Assembly (NCBI GenBank): GCA_022494885.1
Contig: JAGVSM010005045.1
Span: 1-64,000 of the forward strand
Direction: 5' to 3'
Length of the DNA: 64,000 nt
Source: Micrasema longulum
Lineage: Eukaryota > Arthropoda > Insecta > Trichoptera > Brachycentridae
Shown here: in pieces, positions 10,906 to 21,950 of the stretch
Position numbering within the stretch: position 1 is the first letter of the stretch
How the letters are laid out: the number at the start of each line of letters is the position of its first letter
Position numbers and translations under genes: made by a program
The notes under the pieces: model-generated
The model's database searches: none
What the model saw: the letters and a program-made list of their open reading frames with translations, nothing else
What the model was told of the DNA's origin: nothing

Positions 10906-11744
10906 TAATAAATGCAGATTCCACGTAAAACACCGAAATCTCAAAAAGCGTTCATTAGGTACAGACATCATTTTTAAATTTCATTCGAAAACACAAAAAC
11001 TTTTTTAAGCACCTTTAATTCAAAATTCAAATTTAAAGCTATAGAATTGTACTTTGGGTGAACAAAAATATTTTTAAACAGCTCACGTGAAAAATTGATA
11101 TTTTTTACATACGATGGTTTACGTGGCTGCTATCGAGATATGTGGTAATATTTCATATGATAAAAAATATTCATAATGTATGTACGTATTCCGGTTAATG
11201 GGTTGATTTTACGATACTTGAAGACCTAAAAATGCACCCGTAACACGAAGCAATATCGTCTTTAGCAAACGGACCCCGATTCTCCCAAGTTGTGAATATA
11301 CGATTACCGAACTCAAACCGCCAATATGATTTTATATTTACGAGACGTTTCACACAACGCTTTAAGTTTCCGAACTTCAGACCGTAGAAGACCACAAAGT
11401 TAACAAAGCATTTAACACATATGTATGCTCAAACATAACGTATTGCAATAGTTGTTTTCAAAATGAGATCCCAGAACGATATCCAGTGGTCAGACCTCTC
11501 CATAACTTTAGTACACAACACGCTAAAGTAACATAAATTCCGTTTTTAGGTTGAATTCAGTGATTTGCCTTGTAAGAGCGCTTAAAAGCCGCTTACGTTG
11601 ATTTTTGTACAAAGTTTTAACCGTTGCGCTCGAAGGTAATAATTTAACAAGACCGTACTTACCATATCATTTTAGTCAAATTCTAGAGTTAAACTTCAAG
11701 GAAGTTAAACCAAAGATCTATTAGGTGATCAATGAAATGAGGAA
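10906..11744. other. Unassigned sequence
   Basis: No gene or repeat recognised on either strand. Confidence 0.4.
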
Positions 11745-12160
11745 CTTCAGCCCTACGGGAAATTGGATACAAAAAATGTGAGCGGTAAAATTAGAGTATT
11801 TAATTGTAGTGCAAAGTTTCTTAAAAATATACGGAAAATATAATAAAAAATATTTTAATAAAAACGCACTACTTTGAACGACGTCACTGGTTCAAATGAT
11901 CCGATCAATGATATGAGAGCTGTGAAGGATATCCAGTTTGATTACCGTAAACGAACTAATCGAAAGAACTGACAGAGAAGAACGTCTGACCTCACACGCG
12001 GAGTTATTTCAGAAATACAAAACATAAAAAAATCATAGCGCTGATAATATAAAAATAAGAGTAATAAAAAATTGGGTTGATTTAAAAGTCTTTTAGCAAA
12101 TAAAAAAAAAGACCCTTTACTTCTTCATTGCCGTTTTGTATTGAAAAATTATTTTTTTTT
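11745..12160 (+). repeat. Dispersed repeat F, copy 2
   Basis: Contains all F landmarks: CCCTACGGGAAATTGGATA, ACGACGTCACTGG, GAACGTCTGACCTCA, GCGGAGTTATTTCAGAAATAC and the AATTGGGTTGATTTAAAAGTC-type end. It matches the minus-strand copy at 40540-41010 over nearly the whole length. Confidence 0.65.
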
Positions 12161-12253
12161 GTATGAAAATTATTTGTTGAAATAATCCAAATGTAAAATT
12201 TGGTTTAAAAATTTTTAAAATGAGCACCAAAAGAAAAACAAAATGGTAAAGGT

Positions 12254-12420
12254 TTATACGTCATTCGGTACGAGACACCTATTCTCAAAACTCAGAATTT
12301 TGCTGCTTCGGGCCATAGTAAGGTGCCACGATTCGCATACGTAGAGGAAAATAGGTGTTATGCAGACGTTATATAGGCGGCATTTGGTTTTTACTGACGG
12401 TTTGACGGTTGACATCGGGT
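12254..12420 (-). pseudogene. RTE-type RT fragment, inverted 5' part
   Basis: The minus-strand frame reads KTKCRLYNVCITPIFLYVC and ESWHLTMARSSKILSFENRC, the block normally found just upstream of the LGHxLRM...RRPGRP block. It abuts, head to head, the plus-strand downstream part at 12417-12590. This is the arrangement produced by twin priming (5' inversion) during LINE insertion. Confidence 0.65.
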
Positions 12421-12600
12421 TCTCGATGTCCTGGACGTCCACTGCTGACTGTTCGTCGGCAGTTCGTGTCAGAACTACGAGACGCAAACCTGACATGGGA
12501 CTATGCACAGGAGCTGGCAGCCAACAGAGATGGTTGGAGGATCTTTGTGGACACCATATGTTCCAACTAGGGAGCGGATATGGAATAATTAATTATAATA
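12417..12600 (+). pseudogene. RTE-type LINE 3' end, forward part
   Basis: Nucleotide match to 9276-9450 (GTCCTGGACGTCCACTGCTG, CAGTTCGTGTCAGAACTACG, CACCATATGTTCCAACTAGG). It encodes the RRPGRP-to-end segment of an RTE-type RT. The end is GGAGCGGATATGGAATAATT. It is the 3' half of the inverted insertion with 12254-12420. Confidence 0.7.
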
Positions 12601-13360
12601 AATGAACAACATCAATTCAATCAAGTCACAGTAAATATATTGTTTGTAGATACGTTTGACAATTTCAACACCAAGGGTTAGCAACACTACTTCCCTACAT
12701 TAGTTTAGTTCATACCCGAGACATTGGGCTTCTTGGATTATACTCAAAATTAATTTTACCGACCACTGCGCACATTTTTTCAAAGACGATAATTTCGCAA
12801 GTACCGGTCACCATATTAGAGGCACCCCTTAGAATCTCCCAGTTCTCAAATTAAGAGCTAACAAACTGAGTGAATAATCTGAAGTTCCTACTGTTTTTAA
12901 CTTAGTGGGGATTTCAGACTGGTCCAATAATATCCATCAGACCGTCCAACATTTCTTCCCTTTCCTCTTTCAAAAAGGACAATGCCATAATACATGTGCG
13001 GTCGTTTGATTTAACGCGTCACAAGTGCGTAATTTCATTTCATATAGAATCGGACACGTCCAATAATTTTTTATCCCAGTCAGTAAAGGGTTCACTTTCA
13101 TTCGTTTCCTCAATCCAACGAAGTAAATTATTCTCTATAACATTATTTCCTTACATAGATTTAAAGGTAACCAGATTACAGCGAACTCTTTTGGACATCT
13201 TTTCTTTTTCGGCAAAGAGTGATTTTAATTAACTTGTATGTAGGCATCGCAGAAAAGACTTTAAATATCCTTTAATACGATGTACAAAATATGGTAAAAA
13301 ACTTTTCAAAAGTCAACGTAAAAAAAAACACGTACAATGGTATTTGGAAAATTGATTAAA
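12601..13360. other. Unassigned sequence
   Basis: Moderately G+C-richer than its neighbours (12750-13000) but no recognisable product. The 78-codon plus-strand frame at 12996-13232 has no family features. Confidence 0.4.
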
Positions 13361-13368
13361 TCGATTTT

Positions 13369-13911
13369 TACATCAATGCTCACAAAACATTAGGCTTTAT
13401 AATCACAACATCCACAGACATTAAAAACACTATATTTTGCACATGTACGCAGTATCCTAAAATATTGTTCCACTACTGGTCTCCTCGATATTCCATATCT
13501 TTTTCAAGAATTGAAAGAATTAAAAAAAAAATTAATCACTTAAACTATCGTCAATATTTATATTTCAATAACTATGAAGAATCTGCAGTACATCACAAAA
13601 TCGATACCTTACAATCTAGAAGAACCATCAATGATACCGTTTTCCTTTACAAAATATACAATAATAATTTAGATTACGCTCAACTGCTTGAGAAAATTTC
13701 AATTCGTATTTCTCAACGTACAACTCGGCTGCAACAATTATTTCATGTTGGTATTTCAAGCACGAATAATAATAAGAATGCATCTTTGCCCAGAATTTTA
13801 AATAATTATAACACGTTTTTCGCCGAAATAGATATATATTTCCTCACTTTAAACAAATTTAAAGAAAACGCTAGAACCCTTATTAAAAATAAAAATTATA
13901 ATATTATCTAA
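13369..13911 (+). CDS. Non-LTR retrotransposon RT C-terminal fragment, open frame
   Basis: About 180 codons are open without interruption from TAC 13369 to TAA 13909-13911. Recognisable are NAHKTLGFI, HYWSPRYSISFSRIERI (the YxSxVWSP...IExIQKKF block), then SRRTINDTVFLYKIYNN and LLEKISIRISQRTTR. This is the thumb and C-terminal region of a Jockey/CR1-like RT; the catalytic palm is missing through 5' truncation, so there is no activity. The 3' UTR runs to an AATAAATAAATAAC tail at 14298. The open frame suggests a recent insertion. Confidence 0.7.
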   Translation, partial: YINAHKTLGFIITTSTDIKNTIFCTCTQYPKILFHYWSPRYSISFSRIERIKKKINHLNYRQYLYFNNYEESAVHHKIDTLQSRRTINDTVFLYKIYNNNLDYAQLLEKISIRISQRTTRLQQLFHVGISSTNNNKNASLPRILNNYNTFFAEIDIYFLTLNKFKENARTLIKNKNYNII

Positions 13912-14300
13912 CTGTACCTACCTTATATATATTAATTTTTTTTGTATACTTTAATATTTTAATTATTTTCTCCAGTTTAAAAGAAGAAAGGAGAGAGTAC
14001 TGATAGCTCCGAATTACTCCGTATAGATCCGCCGGCGAATGGATTTTTAAGTCCGAGTAAACAAAAAACTTTTTTTTTATTTATTTTAATATTTCATTAT
14101 CATCGTAAAATATTATTTATTTTTTACGTGTGAAATGATGTGGAGTAGCTATTTCAACGTACGCTCTTTTCTTCTTGTTTTGACATTGTATTTAGTAATA
14201 ATGTATAGAAAACTATAATTGGCCTATAATTTTGGCTAATTTGTAAAAAAAAATTTTTTGTTGTAATGGCTGTTGTTTTCCTTTAATAAATAAATAACAA
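13912..14300 (+). repeat. 3' UTR and A-rich tail of the 13.4-kb retrotransposon
   Basis: Contains a G+C-rich patch (GATCCGCCGGCGAATGG near 14026) and ends in TTTAATAAATAAATAAC. It belongs to the RT fragment immediately upstream. Confidence 0.55.
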
Positions 14301-15060
14301 TTATATTAATTTTCCCCACCCTTTCTTTATATATTGCATGGTATATATTGTTAGCAGTAAATTTAGGTAGATTGATCGACACGTGTAATGTTAAGTTAAT
14401 TAACAGTAAATATATTCTAAAACTTTAAAATATATTTCTTGGAATTAAACATATATAATCATGATGATCAGTGTAATTCCTTATAATAAGCTCCGCGTCT
14501 TAACATCAAGTTTATACTTAAGTTTCTCAAATCTTACTGCTTCAGAAACTTCTGTAATTACAAAATCAAATAGAAATCTTACGCAAACCTCCGATATCTT
14601 TAATAAACGGGGAGATTAATAATAATTATTAATTTTAGAACATGGTTGATCCTTGTAACTAACTTTTACAGTTAACGTTGATGGGCTAATTACTTACTAA
14701 TTTGTCCACCACGTAGTGTAAGTAAACGTGCTGGCCTACCATTTTTCGATGTATATATTTTTGTTTTGCTTTTAAAAAACTAGGAAATCATGTAGCCTCA
14801 CTGGGATAACACGTCTTTTTACTTTTAGTTTTTTATTTTTTCTTCAATAAAGGTATAATTTATACGCTTATTGTATGTGAATATATTAATCAATAAACAA
14901 AACAACACAAAGAGATAGTCAGGTTTCAATAAATAACCACAAATTCCAAAAATAATCAAATAAACTAACATAAAGAAAATAATACTATTAGTTCCATATA
15001 CTGCTATCTTCCATGTACTCATTAAGTCCATAATTGGCCTTTTTTTGAAGTACGCTTTTT
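14301..15060. other. Unassigned A+T-rich sequence
   Basis: No repeat recognised. The minus-strand frame of 68 codons at 14825-15031 is hydrophobic low-complexity sequence and is not counted as a gene. Confidence 0.4.
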
Positions 15061-15079
15061 GTGAATTTTTTTTATTTAT

Positions 15080-15850
15080 TTTCCGTCATAATAAGGACTT
15101 TGTCGGGCATTCATATGGCGGGCACTGTCATATGTCTATATATGAGTTTGATTCGCAGTAATCTTGAGTATGCCTCATGCGTATGGAGTCCGCAATATCA
15201 AAACCATATAAATTCAATAGAATCTGTTCAAAAAAAGTTCTTAAAGTACCGTTTTGTATAAGTTCCAAATTTCTAACCCACGTTCAAATTCAAATTACGA
15301 GCAACTTCTAACTCTTTTTCATTTTAATTCTCTGATAAAACGCCGCGTTGTTTTCGATATAAAATTTCTGTATAAAATATTAAACTACAAAGTAGATACC
15401 AACCTTCTAAATAAAATACAAATAAATGCAGGATTGAGAACACTCAGACATCGGGAAATATTTAAACTGCCTTTGTTTTCAAATAATGCTACATACCACA
15501 CACCTATGGCCCGCATGGGTCGGGAATATAATATATACTGCCGAAACAATAAAATTGTAATTTTTCATGATACTCTCTCAGCTTTTGCGAAAAATCTCTT
15601 AGGAATAAATCTTATTCAATAAGTACACACGTACAACTTATTTTTTATTGCATTGTATCCTGTATAAACAAAAATATTAAAAAATATGTATTACAACTTA
15701 ACGTATAAATCTATTTTGTGTAATTCTATAATTGAAGATATAAATGCATGTTAAATTATTTCGACGAATGCTTTAAATTGTATGCTTTCTAGTATGTATC
15801 TTTGTTGAATTACCTAATTCAATAAAATAAAATAAAATAAATAAAATTCT
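15080..15850 (+). pseudogene. Non-LTR retrotransposon RT C-terminal fragment, one frameshift
   Basis: Frame 1 (to about 15258) encodes SLIRSNLEYASCVWSP, NHINSIESVQKKFLKYR. A single frameshift then moves to a second frame that continues through LIKRRVVFDIKFLYKILN and HTPMARMGREYNI to TAA at 15620-15622. Order and spacing match the YASxVWSP...IESVQKKFL...KxLYKIL tail of Jockey/CR1-like RTs. The catalytic core is absent. The 3' UTR ends in AATAAAATAAAATAAAATAA near 15845. Confidence 0.75.
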
Positions 15851-17600
15851 ATTATAGAAGCGTACGCAGTGCGCAGTGCCCCACAAACGATGTGCTTACC
15901 TTCGTTAGCTTCAATTTCGGGATTACCAATTTGTCTTTATTTCTAGTATTAAGTCCCAAGGTCACATATTTTATTTTATTTTGTTTTAAAAGGTAATGCA
16001 AGAAAGATTTCTTAAATTACTAACTTCGTTTGATTCCTACCTTCGGAGTATAGGACGCTGTGGTTCGAGATTTTCAAAACTGAATATTTATTGTTTTTAT
16101 TTTTTATTTTACTAACTGAGATTAGATATGCTTTCTTCATCAAGAGTTATACTTACGTTCTTAGAATAACTGGTGTAACTATTCATGTAAAGAAATATGA
16201 AAAACTTTTAAAGGTAAATGTTCATGTTTAATTTCTGAGATGCTAGATGGCAATACGTGTGTTTTAAACCATCATCTTATTCTGTCACTTTGGTTGCACT
16301 CTCTGCGTAGCATATTATAGTAACGACTTTAACTCCCTTTCCTAGTCCAAGATTTATAATTCCCCCCATTATTGAAACCTTTTTATTTATTTATATACTG
16401 CTGTGATATTTAGTTATAAATATGTTAAACTTGCTTTGTTTCTTTTTCGTTCTGAAAACGTACTTCAAAAAAATATAAAATATTGTGTAATTCCCAAATT
16501 GAGTTATAATAAATTTAGGAAATGTCATTAATAAGTTTTATACTTTTTATTTTATAATCATTAATAAAAATAAAACAAATGATTGATAGATAGTCGTCAA
16601 TGCAATTCTTATGCATAATATTATATATGTTTAATTACAGAACCAAGCAGAGAAGATATAATTACCTTTATGAGTTTTATTCCCGGCCCATGCAGGCCAA
16701 AAGCATATGACGTGTTGTATTGTTTAAAAATAGAGACAGTTTGAATATATTCAAATGTCTGAATGTTCTCAATCCTCTATTTTTGACAAAGAATTTAAAC
16801 TAAAGAGATTTTAAAGTTGCTCGTAATTATCAATATAAATTATTGTCTTCAATTACATATTTTGTAATTGATCTTTATATTTTATATGTGCTATTTCTTT
16901 TTTGGCTTTTATAAGCCAAAACTACGTGACATAGAGTTTTAAATGTTGGAACGTATAAAAAAAAGTCCACGTAAAATGTTTATTTGAAAGTTTTTTTTCC
17001 ACTGGATTACTTCATAGTTCTTAGACGTGTAACTAAGGCGACAGACTGGCCATCTTACCCTAAAATATTTAAATATCTAAGCAATAAAATAAAAAAGGCA
17101 ATAAATTATTTACAAAACTGGATATTCAAACAATGTGAATACTTAACCCCAAAAGTGGCCTATTGTATTGTGTTCGAAAAGTGGCGACTTTTATCTGAAA
17201 GCATTTTAAGTCTGAACTCATTTCTCTATAGGCTGTGAGAAAAGAAAAGACCGGATATCACATTCATTCATTGTTTATGTAGACAACTTGATTACGCGAG
17301 GGAAAATTTAAGAAACTTTGGCCCTTTCAACTTACAAAACAAATAAATTTACTATGTTTTGTATTTTTATGGCTGAAAAAATTGACGTTTAGAGCTTTCA
17401 AAAATATCATTATTTTTACATATTTAATTTACCACCTCATTTTAACAAACACATTTAAGATGAACCCTTAAACATAAAAAATAAACCCTTGGTATTTTCT
17501 GGTGTTTCTTTGTGGGTGGCAATATCAATAAAAATACCATTAGCAATTTGTTTTAAAAATCAACCCTTTTACTTTATAAAAACGACAGATTAAAGCAATA
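15851..17600. other. Unassigned A+T-rich sequence
   Basis: No repeat, RT remnant or TIR recognised in 1.75 kb. A GCAGTGCGCAGTGCCCCACA string at 15869 resembles some hAT termini but has no partner. The 84-codon plus-strand frame near 16984 is unrecognised. Confidence 0.4.
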
Positions 17601-18507
17601 CTGGGGAACGAGGTGGCTCCAGACACTTTTTCGTGTATTTTTTAAGTTTATGAAGGTTTTGATTGACATCGTAATTTTTTTCAAATAATTTAAACAAGTC
17701 AATCTTTTAATTACACGTGAAGCACATTATCACTATCTTACGTGTTATTTTTTATTCGCTGGTTTTCGAAAAGCGTCGGGAGTTGCCACTACAAGTGTGG
17801 TGATTTTGGACAAATGTGAAATTCTTTCTGTAAAGATTATTCAATTAAAGTTGTGAGGACAACGTACTATAAAATACCAAAATATTAGTTTTTTGGTTTG
17901 CATGATGTTGTGCGTAACACTTGTGGAGTTGAAAACGGTGAGAAATAAAACATTTTTAATTAAAGAATTAGTAATTAATTATAAAGAAAATTTAATTAAA
18001 GCAATAATTAAAACCATTTGAATTATTTAAATCAAAGTACTTTTGGCACTGAAAACTTGGCAGCTGCATTCCGAGCAGATGACTTTGTGTCCAGTACTTC
18101 CAAAATAGCTTTATCCATATTTTGTGAATCATATTGCTGATATGGTCGTCCTCCAACTTTCCGTTTATATATTTGCGGCATGTCCACTTCACCTCGAAAA
18201 ATACGTTTTTAATTTTTTTTGTTCATTTAACGACTAAAAGTCTATAAATCAAACCAAGAAATCAAAAAAAAAAATATTATATAAATTCAAGATTGGCAGA
18301 CACACAGTTGTACCGCTATTATTATAATGAATCACAACACAAGCAACAAAAAACAAAATATATCTACGCGGCGGCAGGACGTTGCAAGCATACTAACGCA
18401 AGAGGACTGTGATTCGCGTTACCCCCTTCCTACAGATTACCTTGAAGCAATACGATGTGCCACTGTCCGACTTCCCCTGCCAAGTCCGAAGCCACCTCGT
18501 TCCCCGG
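17601..18507 (-). mobile_element. Pogo-like (Tc1/mariner superfamily) deleted DNA transposon
   Basis: The ends are inverted copies: CTGGGGAACGAGGTGGC at 17601-17617 and its complement GCCACCTCGTTCCCCGG at 18491-18507. Both are flanked by TA (17599-17600 and 18508-18509), the TSD of Tc1/mariner elements. Inside, on the minus strand, is the start of a psq-type helix-turn-helix protein (18032-18181) typical of pogo/Tigger/Jerky transposases. At 907 bp there is no room for the DDE/D catalytic domain and none is seen, so the copy is non-autonomous. Confidence 0.75.
18032..18181 (-). pseudogene. N-terminal psq helix-turn-helix of a pogo-like transposase
   Basis: ATG at 18181-18179 opens a 49-codon frame starting MPQIYKRK, followed by GGRPYQQYDSQNMDKAILEV and then ARNAAAKFSVPK. 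This matches the HTH_psq pattern: a basic start, an aromatic loop, a helix with KAI/VLEV, and AAxxFxVPKSTL as recognition helix. A one-base change after VPK leads into VL-stop where VPKSTL is expected; alternatively the GTACTT there could be a splice donor. Family members bind the transposon ends with this domain. It sits in the 5' half of the TIR-bounded element. Confidence 0.7.
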
Positions 18508-18540
18508 TATGGATAATCAAACACATAAAAAATGGTCATG

Positions 18541-18562
18541 TTTCAAAAAAAAAAAAAAAACC
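18541..18562 (+). repeat. Poly(A) run beside the pogo-like element
   Basis: About 17 A residues just outside the right TIR. It inflates a plus-strand open frame (18327-18593) that crosses the TIR and is not considered a gene. Confidence 0.6.
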
Positions 18563-18818
18563 TTATTTACGCTTAGACTTCTTTACCAACTGAAATATTT
18601 TTTGTCATTTTTATGTTGCGTTAAGGGCATTGCAAAACTGATTTAATTGAAATAATTTTACATTTATAATCCATGTAAAAATTAAAAAACTTCCACAACT
18701 TAAAAACAGAAATGATAAATTTTGTGAAGTGTTCAATGTTTTTTTCAACCCATCGTCAATCAACCTGAACGTAAAATACCCGTTTAAATTTGTTGCAACA
18801 GAGAGAGAAAACATTTTT

Positions 18819-18955
18819 TAAAGGGTTTATGTCCTGTCATTGCTGGTTAAACATAGACATAATGGTGAATGTTACACAGTGTGTAAAGTGGCCACTTAAA
18901 TCAGCCAATGACAGAGCATAAGCCCTGTTAATGCCTAGACTCCCATATGCCCCTC
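18819..18955 (-). repeat. Repeat E, short inverted copy
   Basis: AGGGTTTATGTCCTGTCATT at 18820 and its inverted partner AATGACAGAGCATAAGCCCT at 18908 form arms around GTGAATGTTACACAGT...AAGTGGCCACTTAAA. It then runs into the family's AATGCCTAGACT block. This shows directly that repeat E is built as a foldback. Confidence 0.6.
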
Positions 18956-19148
18956 TTAAAAATGTTATCCCTAGGCAAAAAATCCTGCCAGTCCGCAACC
19001 ATTTGGAGATACTCAAAACATTGTAAAATACCCGGTTTATTTTCCCATTTAGTAGCTAGAGTAAAAAGACTAACGTAAATGTTTAAAATATGTATAAGTA
19101 AGACTAAGATCTTCCGTTTAATAAATAAATCCAGATACGCTGCAATAT

Positions 19149-19335
19149 ATGGCGGCCTCCGTGGTGTAGTGGTCAAGACGCTTGACTCACAGACGGAAGG
19201 TTCCGGGTTCGATTCCCGGTGAGGACAAAAAAAAAAAATAAAGGTTATTTTTCTCAAGCCTGGGTGTTCCGTAATGTAATTCACCACTATAATTGGGCCT
19301 CCTGGCCTGTTGTGGTGCAAAAATAAAATAAAAAT
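19149..19335 (+). mobile_element. SINE B
   Basis: A tRNA-like head with A box (GTGGTGTAGTGGTCAAGACG) and B box (GGGTTCGATTCCCGGT), then AAAAAAAATAAA. The body reads TTTTTCTCAAGCCTGGGTG...TTCACCACTATAATTGGGCC and GGCCTGTTGTGGTGC, ending in AAAAATAAAATAAAAA. A second copy lies at 32393-32590. RNA polymerase III would be expected to transcribe it from the internal boxes. The minus-strand open frames here are shadows. Confidence 0.85.
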
Positions 19336-19659
19336 ATGCGTACGAATGCAGAACCATTTGCACCATTATGACTGCGGATACGAAAATGAACATGATGATA
19401 GTAATAACTGGATTTAAAAGAACAACAAACCCAATTTTCATGAACAAATTGACTATATCAAATCGACATTCACTAATTTCTTAAATTCTTTGGTTATTAT
19501 TATTTATTTTTTAAAAAATATTTTAATTAAAAAAGGTAAAACATGAAGTGAAAATGTAAAAGGAAAAATAATGAAACCCACTAAACCGCGAAACCGGCTT
19601 GTCAGCAGTTAATTTGAATTTGTTAGTAGAGCTACATCCGATTTTGAAAACATGTTGAC

Positions 19660-19901
19660 TCTAAAGTCACTTTACACTTTACTGCTCATTGGTTCGTCCC
19701 ATTCTTGAATACGCCTCCGTAATATGGTCTCCTTCATATATTACTCATATAAATCGCATCGAATCAGTTCAGCATAAAATTACAAGAAAAATTGCGTACA
19801 AACTAGGAATCACAAGAGATCACTATAACTCCACCGACATGGAACTTTTCCTGAATATATCAAGTCTCTTACAACGTCGATTTAATGCAGATTTTTTTTA
19901 A
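19660..19901 (+). pseudogene. Non-LTR RT tail, left part (interrupted by insertion)
   Basis: Encodes CSLVRPILEYASVIWSPSYI, then HINRIESVQHKI and LFLNISSLLQRRFNADFF, closely similar in order to the 60.9-61.5 kb copy. The frame stops where a retroelement has inserted (19902-20309); the coding sequence resumes at 20310 with NVPSRRLRNNKILFLS. Confidence 0.75.
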
Positions 19902-20309
19902 AAAAAAAATTATTTATTAAATCATACAAATTTTTTTTTGTACTCCCAGGAGTTACAACAAACTCATTTTGGGACAGAAAAATATTTACATATAGGTATG
20001 TTAACAATAGCAATAGCAACAAATAGTAATAAAGTAACAAGTAATATTATGTACATAAAAACTGAAATAAGATAGCAAGCAAATATATGACACAAATCAT
20101 ACATCCGCTTGCCATCCTTTAAACAATCCATAGTAAAAATAAAAAATAAAATTGTTATATTTACATATTGCAAGAAAGAAATATTTAAGGGAAAAAAGAA
20201 CTTCAAACTAAATTACACCCTCCACGTACCTCCTCAAGTAGTAATTTTTTTAATGAATACAGTTATTTATTGACGTTCTATAGGACTCCGGTAGCCTGTT
20301 GTACTCGCT
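19902..20309 (-). mobile_element. Retroelement L 3' end inserted into an RT tail
   Basis: Homologous to 56577-56955, sharing TTTTTTTGTACTCCCAGG, ACAACAAACTCATTTT, ACTGAAATAAGATAGCAAG, CACGTACCTCCTCAAG and AGGACTCCGGTAGCCTGTTG. On the minus strand the right end encodes EYNRLPESYRSPKND-like residues (best seen in the second copy), the end of a LINE RT. The T-rich left edge is the reversed A-rich tail. It splits the plus-strand RT tail 19660-20500. Confidence 0.7.
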
Positions 20310-20700
20310 ACAATTTAATTAGCATGTTTAAGATATCTCTTAATGTTCCTTCACGTAGACTAAGAAATAATAAAATTCTGTTCCTCAGTCATCATAAAAC
20401 TAGTTATGGTTTCCATGCGCCTCTACCCAGAATGATTAGATTTGTAAATGAAAATCAAGATCTAAATTATTTTGATTGTAAATTGAGTTTTTTTTTTTAA
20501 ATTGGCCGAAGAAATATTTCCACTAAATTGACTGTATATTAACCTGGATTCCATAATGCCTGTCTAATGTATTAACTTGTGTTTGCTTTTCTTCGTTGTG
20601 TTCCTTCTTTTCTTTGCTTTTGAATTTTAATTGTTTTTCGTTGTATAATTTGTTTAAATTGAACACAGTCCATAAATTTGTTAAATAAAATATAATAAAA
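20310..20700 (+). pseudogene. Non-LTR RT tail, right part, with 3' UTR
   Basis: Continues the 19660-19901 frame after the insertion: NVPSRRLRNNKILFLSHHKT, SYGFHAPLPRMIRFVNENQD, LNYFD, then a stop near 20498 in a poly-T run. The pattern matches NVPIRQLLNN...YGLHARMSRLCRIVN at 61.3 kb. The 3' UTR ends with GAACACAGTCCATAAATTTG and AAATAAAATATAAT near 20700. Confidence 0.75.
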
Positions 20701-20799
20701 TTGAAAATAAATTGTCACTAATAAAACACATTAGGAAATACTCACAAGGGAATATTTATATAGACAATCAATCTTTTTTTTTAATAATACGGTTAAATA

Positions 20800-20957
20800 T
20801 CGTTTACATGTGGACAATACAATATATAGGACAATATTATCTTGTCGGAGCTCCGTGAACAGCCTCGGCCGCAAAGTTCACACGTGAGCGTTGCGAAAAT
20901 GAATACACGACGACGCCGACGTTTATTACGAGCGAGTTTACAAAAAATACATTTTAT
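20800..20957. other. G+C-rich patch
   Basis: About 110 bp (GAACAGCCTCGGCCGC, CGACGACGCCGACG) much richer in G+C and CpG than its surroundings. No function recognised. Confidence 0.4.
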
Positions 20958-21060
20958 CATATTTTATTTATTTATTCAGTTATTTTCCACATAACAAACA
21001 ATAATTAATAATAAAAATAATGTGACCTCACTGGGGGGGGTTACCCTGTGCCAAGGACAC
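20958..21060 (-). repeat. Possible reversed retroelement tail
   Basis: TTTTATTTATTTATTCAG opens a short block with no recognisable coding part. A GGGGGGGG run follows at 21036. Confidence 0.25.
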
Positions 21061-21136
21061 TTTACAATATACTTTTTTTTAACAATATTTTTATATGTGA
21101 GAATATACAAAGAAGATTTAATAAACCGTATATTTA

Positions 21137-21950
21137 TTGGAATTGTTAAAAGGAAAACTTAATAATAAAAAAGTCTTTACTCTGCCGCCATTTTTTGCAG
21201 AAAATATGTGCGAGAGCGACAAATTCATGTCAAGAAAATCACTTCTGTCACAAGGTCCTGTCACAACATTGTACTGTCCACGTATAAACGGCCTTAAAAG
21301 ATTTCAACATAAAAAAAATATATCTGAACCCCCAAATAAACATACAAAAAATAATTCCAAGAGTGATGCTGTGTTATCTCCTCACTTTCCCATCTGAGAC
21401 ATTGTTCCAATTCATAAAGGTACTGAATGTTAGACTTTTTTTTTCAAAAGAGTCTGACACATTTTTGGTCGTGCTGCTACAAGAGTAGATCCCAGCAGAA
21501 TGCTCGTACGAGGTTTTCTTGTAATTTGAATTATTCCATTCCAAAAACATGCATGACGTGTGCTCAAAAGAATTTCTCTTTTGTGGCTCCGAGAATGTTC
21601 AATGTCCTGGATGAACATAATAATTTCTCCAAAACGAAAGCCATTTTCAGGAGGAGTGTACAAGTCTGGAATTTTTCTAAGTAAAGAAACCATTGCAGGA
21701 GACTGCTGTGAGATATTGCATGGATTTATATACTATTAAGCGTGTTGCCTAGTTGCCCTTTGAAATATATTATGTATTTTTATGTAATAATATTTTATTT
21801 TTATTTAATTATGTGCGTGCTTCGACTTTCCATTATGTTGTATCCCAACTCAACACGTTGCTCATGGCATCATAGAGTTTGGGAAACGTTCATATTGTAT
21901 TTTTTTTGTAATATGTATGTATTTGTATGAATGAATTTATTATTTTTTTT
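21137..21950 (+). pseudogene. Non-LTR retrotransposon C-terminal fragment (I/Jockey type)
   Basis: The segment 21508-21684 encodes TRFSCNLNYSIPKTCMT, then QKNFSFVAPRMFNVL and a final FRRSVQVWNF before TAA. This is the TRxxxxLxxPxxRTxxGQxSFxxxxxxxxNxLP end of LINE ORF2 proteins, a type different from the HAxMSRL tails elsewhere in the window. The upstream 21137-21397 frame may belong to it but is unrecognised. The 3' UTR ends near 21945 (GAATGAATTTATTATT). Confidence 0.6.

Noticed and set aside
15869..15900. hAT-like terminus GCAGTGCGCAGTGCCCCACA
   Set aside because: No inverted partner or 8-bp duplication could be found nearby.
16640..16730. Exon-like PSREDIITFMSFIPGPCRPK after a TTTAATTACAG acceptor
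   Set aside because: No donor follows at a sensible distance, the frame soon stops and I see no homology or partner exon.
18327..18593. 88-codon plus-strand open frame next to the pogo-like element
   Set aside because: It crosses the right TIR and TA duplication and ends in a poly(A) run read as lysines; it is explained by the transposon's 5' region.
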